Part shown: positions 60,324-64,000 of the stretch, piece by piece
How the letters are laid out: each line of letters opens with the position of its first letter
Numbering within the stretch: the stretch's first letter is position 1
Assembly (NCBI RefSeq): GCF_008124625.1
Contig: NZ_VNHM01000008.1
Span: 62,001-126,000, forward strand
Reading direction: 5' to 3'
Source: Desulfallas thermosapovorans DSM 6562
Lineage (GTDB): Bacteria > Bacillota > Desulfotomaculia > Desulfotomaculales > Desulfallaceae
Length of the DNA stretch: 64,000 bases
Position numbers and translations under genes: made by a program
The notes under the pieces: generated by a model
Database searches by the model: none
What the model was told of the DNA's origin: nothing
The model's input: the letters and a program-made list of their open reading frames with translations, nothing else

Positions 60324-60827
60324 ATGCTGGGTACAAAGAAAATTAAAGAATTAATGATTCCTTTATCTGAATACCCGAAAGTATACGATGACGATAGTTT
60401 AAGGGACGCCATTAGTAGCTTGAAGGCATTCAGAGCCGGTGATAATAGACATCGCTCGGTTTTGGTGTTCAGCAGAACAAAAAAGATTAATAATGAAGAG
60501 AAGCTGGTGGGCATATTAACGGTCAGAGATATATTAAATCATATAAAAGGTAAAACCTTAAGTTATAACGGTGCGGAACTATTTGCCGTATCCTGGTCCA
60601 GATTCTATCATAAAGAGCCGTTAAAGAAGTCGGTGGTAACTAAAGTTGGAGATGTAATAAGCCCCCTGGTACAGGCATTTGTTCAGTCAGAACAGAGTGT
60701 AACCGATGCTATACGTTTGATGATGACAAAAAACGTCAACATTCTGCCTGTGTTCGAGGGCCAAAAGGCAGTTGGGGTTATCCGGGGGATTGACTTGCTG
60801 GATTACATTTGGGATATGTGTGAGTAA
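60324..60827 (+). CDS. CBS-domain pair protein
   Basis: 167 residues from ATG 60324 (AAAGGTGG nine bases upstream). Two CBS motifs: KIKELMIPLSEYPKVYDDDSLRDAISSLKAF...LVGILTVRDILNHI and VGDVISPLVQAFVQSEQSVTDAIRLMMTKNVNILPVFEGQKAVGVIRGIDLLDYI. Such pairs bind adenine nucleotides and often act as energy sensors. No partner domain is fused; single gene. Confidence 0.87.
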   Translation: MLGTKKIKELMIPLSEYPKVYDDDSLRDAISSLKAFRAGDNRHRSVLVFSRTKKINNEEKLVGILTVRDILNHIKGKTLSYNGAELFAVSWSRFYHKEPLKKSVVTKVGDVISPLVQAFVQSEQSVTDAIRLMMTKNVNILPVFEGQKAVGVIRGIDLLDYIWDMCE

Positions 60828-60995
60828 GGACCGTTTACTGCTGTATAAAAGGCCGGTAGGCGGTTTTTTTCTGTAACAGTTTTGTAATAAATATTTAACT
60901 CCTTTTTACATCAGTGAAACATTTCAAATTTATACTAAACCCAAGCGGCAAAGTGTAAGACTATTATTCTATATCCAAGGAGGGAATTATTTATA

Positions 60996-61625
60996 ATGAA
61001 TAATAAGAAAGGCATCAGGTTGGAGGGAATGGTGACCCTGGTGGCGGTGCTGGCATTGTTAACCCTTGCCCTGGTGGCCTGCGCTCCCAATAATAATGCC
61101 GCCTCCCAGGGGGGTAACCAAAACCCGGGCGTTACCCGGGGGGGTAGCCCTGCGGGTGGCGGTGCGCCCGGTCCCAATGACGACATCAGTGCCAAACCGG
61201 CCAAAACCCGTCAAAAGGTCACCCTTTATTTCAGTGACGACCAGGCTATGTACCTGGTGCCGGAGGAAAGAACAGTGACCAAAGGGGATGAATTGCTGGA
61301 AGCCGTGATTATCAGGGAATTAATCAGCGGTCCCCAAAAGGATAACCTGGAGCGGACCATACCTGAGGGAACCAAGCTGCTTTCAGTATCCGTGGTAAAC
61401 GGTGTGGCCTATGTTAACTTCTCCAAAGAATTTCAAACCAAACACTGGGGCGGATCGGCAGGCGAGATCATGACCCTGTACTCGGTGGTAAATTCTCTGG
61501 CCAGGCTACCGGGTATTGAAAAGGTCCAGTTCCTGCTGGAAAGCGATAAAAAAGAAAGTATTTTAAACGGCAATATGGACACCACCGTGCCCCTGGAACC
61601 GGATTACAGTTTGGTGGCCAAGTAA
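60996..61625 (+). CDS. GerMN-domain lipoprotein
   Basis: 209 residues. Signal with lipobox LALVAC (Cys about 29), a Gly/Asn/Pro-rich linker (about 30-70), then a GerMN domain (about 75-205: KVTLYFSDDQAMYLVPEERTV...LLEAVIIRELISGPQKDNLERTIPEGTKLLSVSVVNGVAYVNFSKEFQTKHWGGSAGEIMTLYSVVNSLARLPGIEKVQFLLES). The domain occurs in GerM and related envelope or sporulation proteins. AAGGAGGG before ATG 60996. Confidence 0.92.
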   Translation: MNNKKGIRLEGMVTLVAVLALLTLALVACAPNNNAASQGGNQNPGVTRGGSPAGGGAPGPNDDISAKPAKTRQKVTLYFSDDQAMYLVPEERTVTKGDELLEAVIIRELISGPQKDNLERTIPEGTKLLSVSVVNGVAYVNFSKEFQTKHWGGSAGEIMTLYSVVNSLARLPGIEKVQFLLESDKKESILNGNMDTTVPLEPDYSLVAK

Positions 61626-61759
61626 AGTTTCAATTTTTACCGGTTCATGCATTTTTATATATGCCGGCAGTTTTATTAAAATAAATAAATTACGCAAAAA
61701 AATGATAATTATCTTGTTTTTGTGGCGTGCTCAGTTTAAAATCTGGGCATTTTTTTATA

Positions 61760-61788
61760 GCATAAAAATGATTTTAAAAGGAATACTA
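61760..61788 (+). promoter_or_regulatory. Candidate sigma-G promoter of the SASP gene
   Basis: GCATA (61760-61764) fits the forespore sigma-G -35 (GHATR), and AATACTA (61782-61788) fits the -10 (CATNHTA) at six of seven positions with 17-base spacing. Sigma-G drives SASP genes in known spore formers. Confidence 0.5.
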
Positions 61789-61855
61789 GAAACACTTATT
61801 GGGTATGATAGCTTGTTAAAATTTTTCTAATAAATTTTACGTGGAGGTGACGGTT

Positions 61856-62194
61856 TTGGCAGCAGATTCAACAAACAGCTTAATGACATTGGAGCATGTA
61901 CTACCGGATTTAATGAGCAAAACAGCCGCCACCGGTTTGGTGCCGCGGGAATTGCAAGCTTATGTGGCCCCGGCGCTGGAGGAATTTAGAAATGAAATGG
62001 CCTCGGAATTGGGTATGGACGACTATGCCCATATAGATAAAGGAGAACTGCCCAGCCGCCTTAACGGTAAAGTGGGTGGTGGAATGACCAAAAAAATGGT
62101 TTCATTTGCTGAAGCGGTGCTGGCATGGAACTATAAAAACCGCACGCTGCTAAATGAAGCGGGGGATAAGCAGCCCGAAATGATAACTGAATAA
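61856..62194 (+). CDS. Divergent alpha/beta-type small acid-soluble spore protein
   Basis: 112 residues from TTG 61856 (GGAGGTGA five bases upstream; the GTG at 61841 lies ahead of that SD). The C-terminal half contains EFRNEMASELGM, then KGELPSRLNGKVGGGMTKKMVSFAEAVL, matching the two conserved SASP helices (EFANEMG and NGSVGGEITKRLV in Bacillus). It is longer than a normal SASP (60-90 aa), with an extra N-terminal 35 residues and an insertion D-Y-A-H-I-D-K-G. Such proteins coat DNA in the spore. A candidate sigma-G promoter lies upstream. Confidence 0.8.
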   Translation: MAADSTNSLMTLEHVLPDLMSKTAATGLVPRELQAYVAPALEEFRNEMASELGMDDYAHIDKGELPSRLNGKVGGGMTKKMVSFAEAVLAWNYKNRTLLNEAGDKQPEMITE

Positions 62195-62201
62195 AACGCT
62201 C

Positions 62202-62235
62202 AGGCACGGTAAAAATGCCGTGTCTTTTATTTTTG
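62202..62235 (+). terminator. Terminator of the SASP gene
   Basis: GGCACGG, eight bases, CCGTGTC then TTTTATTTTT, shortly after the SASP stop. Confidence 0.8.
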
Positions 62236-62489
62236 TTTAACCAAAGCATATTCTTTAAACAAACCCTTTTAGAAATTTTGTTCATTATAATTCCAATTAA
62301 TCAGTTAATATGATATAATTTACAAAACTGTTGTCACTACATATTGTAATTAAAGTGCAAAGTAATTCTATATTGCAGGAAGCAGGGGTGATAGTTTTTA
62401 AATTTTCAAAATATACTAAATGTAAAGAAAAATAATTATGTTCATAATTAACGGTAATTATAACTCGTATTTGTTAAGGAGGTGTTTTT

Positions 62490-64000
62490 TTGACTCAACA
62501 GAAGATTGGCGCGGTGCTGGTGGTCGGCGGCGGTGTGACCGGTATTCAAGCTGCGCTGGATCTGGCGGAATCGGGTTATTATGTTTACCTGGTGGAAAAC
62601 TCCCCGGCCATCGGGGGAGTGATGGCGCAGCTGGATAAAACCTTTCCCACCAATGATTGCTCCATGTGTATTCTTTCGCCCAAACTGGTGGAAAGCGGGC
62701 GGCACGGAAATATAGAGTTAATTACCAACGCTTGGGTGGACAGTGTGCAGGGAGAGACCGGCAATTTTACAGTTAGCCTGCGGGTTAAACCCCGTTATGT
62801 AGACGTGGATAAATGCGTGAGCTGCGGTGTGTGCGCTGAAAAGTGTCCCGTGAAAGTGCCCGACCGGTTTAATGCGGGGTTAAGTGGGCGCAAGGCTATT
62901 TATACCAAGTATGCCCAGGCCGTGCCCTCGGCCTATGTTATTGACAGTGAACACTGTCTGTATCTTACCAGGGGACGGGAAAAGGGTAAGGATATCTGCA
63001 AACTGTGTGTCAAACATTGTAAAAGCAATGCCATCGATTTTAGCCAGGTGGAGCAAATTAAGGCCCTGCAGGTGGGGGCAATTATACTAAGCTCGGGGTT
63101 TGAGCCCTTCAATCCCAGGGATTTTCGCAATTATGGCTACGGTACATATCCCAATGTGCTGACCAGTATTGAATTTGAGCGGATATTAAGCGCCTCGGGT
63201 CCTACGGCCGGGCACCTGGTAAGGCCCTCGGACGGCCGGACGCCCCGCCGGATAGCCTGGATTCAGTGCGTGGGATCCCGGGATGTGGCTAAAAGCGGCA
63301 ATGCTTATTGTTCTTCCGTATGCTGTACCTATGCCCTGAAGGAGGCTATTGTGGCCCTGGAGCACGCCCACGGTGAGCTGGACACCACTATTTTCTATAT
63401 GGATATGCGGACCTTTGGTAAAGACTTTGAGCGTTACCTGGAACGGGCCAAATATGAATTCGGCGTGCGCCTGGTCCGTTCCCGTATATTCGCGCTTGAA
63501 CAAGGGGAAGACCAGAGCCTGGCCATCAGGTATGCTTTGCCCGACGGCCGGGTACAGACCGGTGTATTTGATTTGGTGGTACTATCCGTGGGATTGGAGC
63601 CCGCCAAATATAATATTGAACTGTCCGGTAAACTGGGTGTTCGCCTGAACAAATACGGATTTTGCCAGTATCCCAACTTTAACCCGGTGAGCACATCCCA
63701 GCAGGGTATATTTGCCTGTGGTGCTTTTCAGGGGCCCATGAGCATACCCCGGGCTGTGGTGCAGGCCAGCGCCGCCGCCGGAAATGCCGCGGCCCTGCTA
63801 ACCGAAGTTAGAAATACGCTGGTGCGCAAACAATCCGTGACGCCTGAACGGGATGTCTCGGGTCAAGAGCCCCGGGTGGGTGTATTTGTCTGCCGCTGCG
63901 GGATTAACATCGGCGCGGTGGTGGATGTGCCGGAGGTGGTCGAGTTTGCCCGGGGCTTGCCCGGGGTGGTGCATGCCGAGGAGTGTTTGTTTGCCTGCTC
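62490..64000 (+). CDS. HdrA/QmoA-type FAD iron-sulfur oxidoreductase (partial)
   Basis: TTG 62490 (AAGGAGGTG upstream) opens a frame that runs off the window after 503 codons. FAD-binding VVGGGVTGIQAALDLAESGYYVYLVE (about 9-35); MAQLDKTFPTNDCSMCILSPKLVE, the HdrA cluster region; two ferredoxin-like Cys groups (CVSCGVCAEKCP, CKLCVKHCKSNAI); GSRDVAKSGNAYCSSVCCTYALKEA; and a late VGVFVCRCGINIGAVV with ECLFAC at the edge. HdrA-like subunits take part in flavin-based electron bifurcation or quinone-linked APS reduction (QmoA). Partner genes lie outside the window, so the complex type is open. Confidence 0.92.
   Translation, partial: MTQQKIGAVLVVGGGVTGIQAALDLAESGYYVYLVENSPAIGGVMAQLDKTFPTNDCSMCILSPKLVESGRHGNIELITNAWVDSVQGETGNFTVSLRVKPRYVDVDKCVSCGVCAEKCPVKVPDRFNAGLSGRKAIYTKYAQAVPSAYVIDSEHCLYLTRGREKGKDICKLCVKHCKSNAIDFSQVEQIKALQVGAIILSSGFEPFNPRDFRNYGYGTYPNVLTSIEFERILSASGPTAGHLVRPSDGRTPRRIAWIQCVGSRDVAKSGNAYCSSVCCTYALKEAIVALEHAHGELDTTIFYMDMRTFGKDFERYLERAKYEFGVRLVRSRIFALEQGEDQSLAIRYALPDGRVQTGVFDLVVLSVGLEPAKYNIELSGKLGVRLNKYGFCQYPNFNPVSTSQQGIFACGAFQGPMSIPRAVVQASAAAGNAAALLTEVRNTLVRKQSVTPERDVSGQEPRVGVFVCRCGINIGAVVDVPEVVEFARGLPGVVHAEECLFAC

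Noticed and set aside
1-64000. CRISPR arrays, rRNA, tRNA and intact insertion sequences
   Set aside because: No regularly spaced repeats, rRNA-like segments, tRNA-like cloverleaf with CCA, or complete transposase genes were noticed by eye. A tRNAscan and IS search would be needed to exclude them fully.

Overview
The window looks like a chromosomal segment of a strictly anaerobic, spore-forming Firmicute of the Peptococcaceae / Desulfotomaculum type. The reasons are: purine-rich Shine-Dalgarno sites with many TTG/GTG starts, a divergent alpha/beta small acid-soluble spore protein, a GerMN lipoprotein, a tungsten-type aldehyde:ferredoxin oxidoreductase, several [FeFe]-hydrogenase systems with their maturases, and an HdrA/QmoA-type flavoprotein running off the right end. 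No rRNA, tRNA, CRISPR array or intact insertion sequence was recognised.

Layout. 0-4.3 kb: 3' end of a type I restriction hsdR gene, a small ORF behind an SD-masking inverted repeat, ogt, an SLH/PepSY-like surface protein and a YjqB/PGA-hydrolase-like protein. 4.4-7.2 kb: a cobalamin riboswitch with an intrinsic terminator precedes a ferredoxin-AOR-MoaD operon. 7.2-12.8 kb: a vanR-vanS-vanY(D-type) locus without vanHAX, followed by a convergent NatAB/YhaQP-like ABC exporter. This block is bracketed by two copies of the exporter's upstream region, one of which is a promoter-plus-start-codon relic. 13-15.6 kb: YkvA-like protein, a 29-residue membrane peptide, a copper-amine-oxidase-N-domain protein, and an XRE-cupin regulator.

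15.6-23.6 kb: a soluble NAD-linked, probably electron-bifurcating [FeFe] hydrogenase (NuoE-, NuoF-like and catalytic subunits), then a PAS-containing sensory hydrogenase-like protein, a SpoIIE/PP2C phosphatase and a second NuoE-like protein. 24-30.5 kb: metNIQ, an SRAP protein, an MFS drug exporter and an FprA flavodiiron protein. 30.5-37 kb (minus strand): hydE, hydF, hydG and a TM1266-type ACT regulator, plus a second sensory hydrogenase-like protein with an anti-sigma-type ATPase and a DRTGG protein. 37-39 kb: MarR and a MATE pump. 39.3-44.1 kb: tatA, tatC and a Tat-exported lipoprotein [FeFe] hydrogenase (interrupted by a one-base frameshift), a four-cluster ferredoxin subunit and an NrfD-type quinone-reactive membrane subunit. 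Together these form an extracytoplasmic H2-oxidising module.

44.3-64 kb: LysR and AraC regulators, two Mg/cobalt-chelatase-type AAA proteins, a TetR-controlled NMT1/SsuA-type ABC importer, YjbQ, small proteins, a Feo iron system with a split FeoB and a DtxR-type repressor, a PhoB/PhoR-like two-component system, a CBS protein, a GerMN lipoprotein, the SASP, and a partial hdrA. The recurring theme is hydrogen metabolism: one cytoplasmic hydrogenase, one exported hydrogenase, two catalytically modified sensor-like homologues beside phospho-signalling proteins, and nearly all H-cluster maturation genes.
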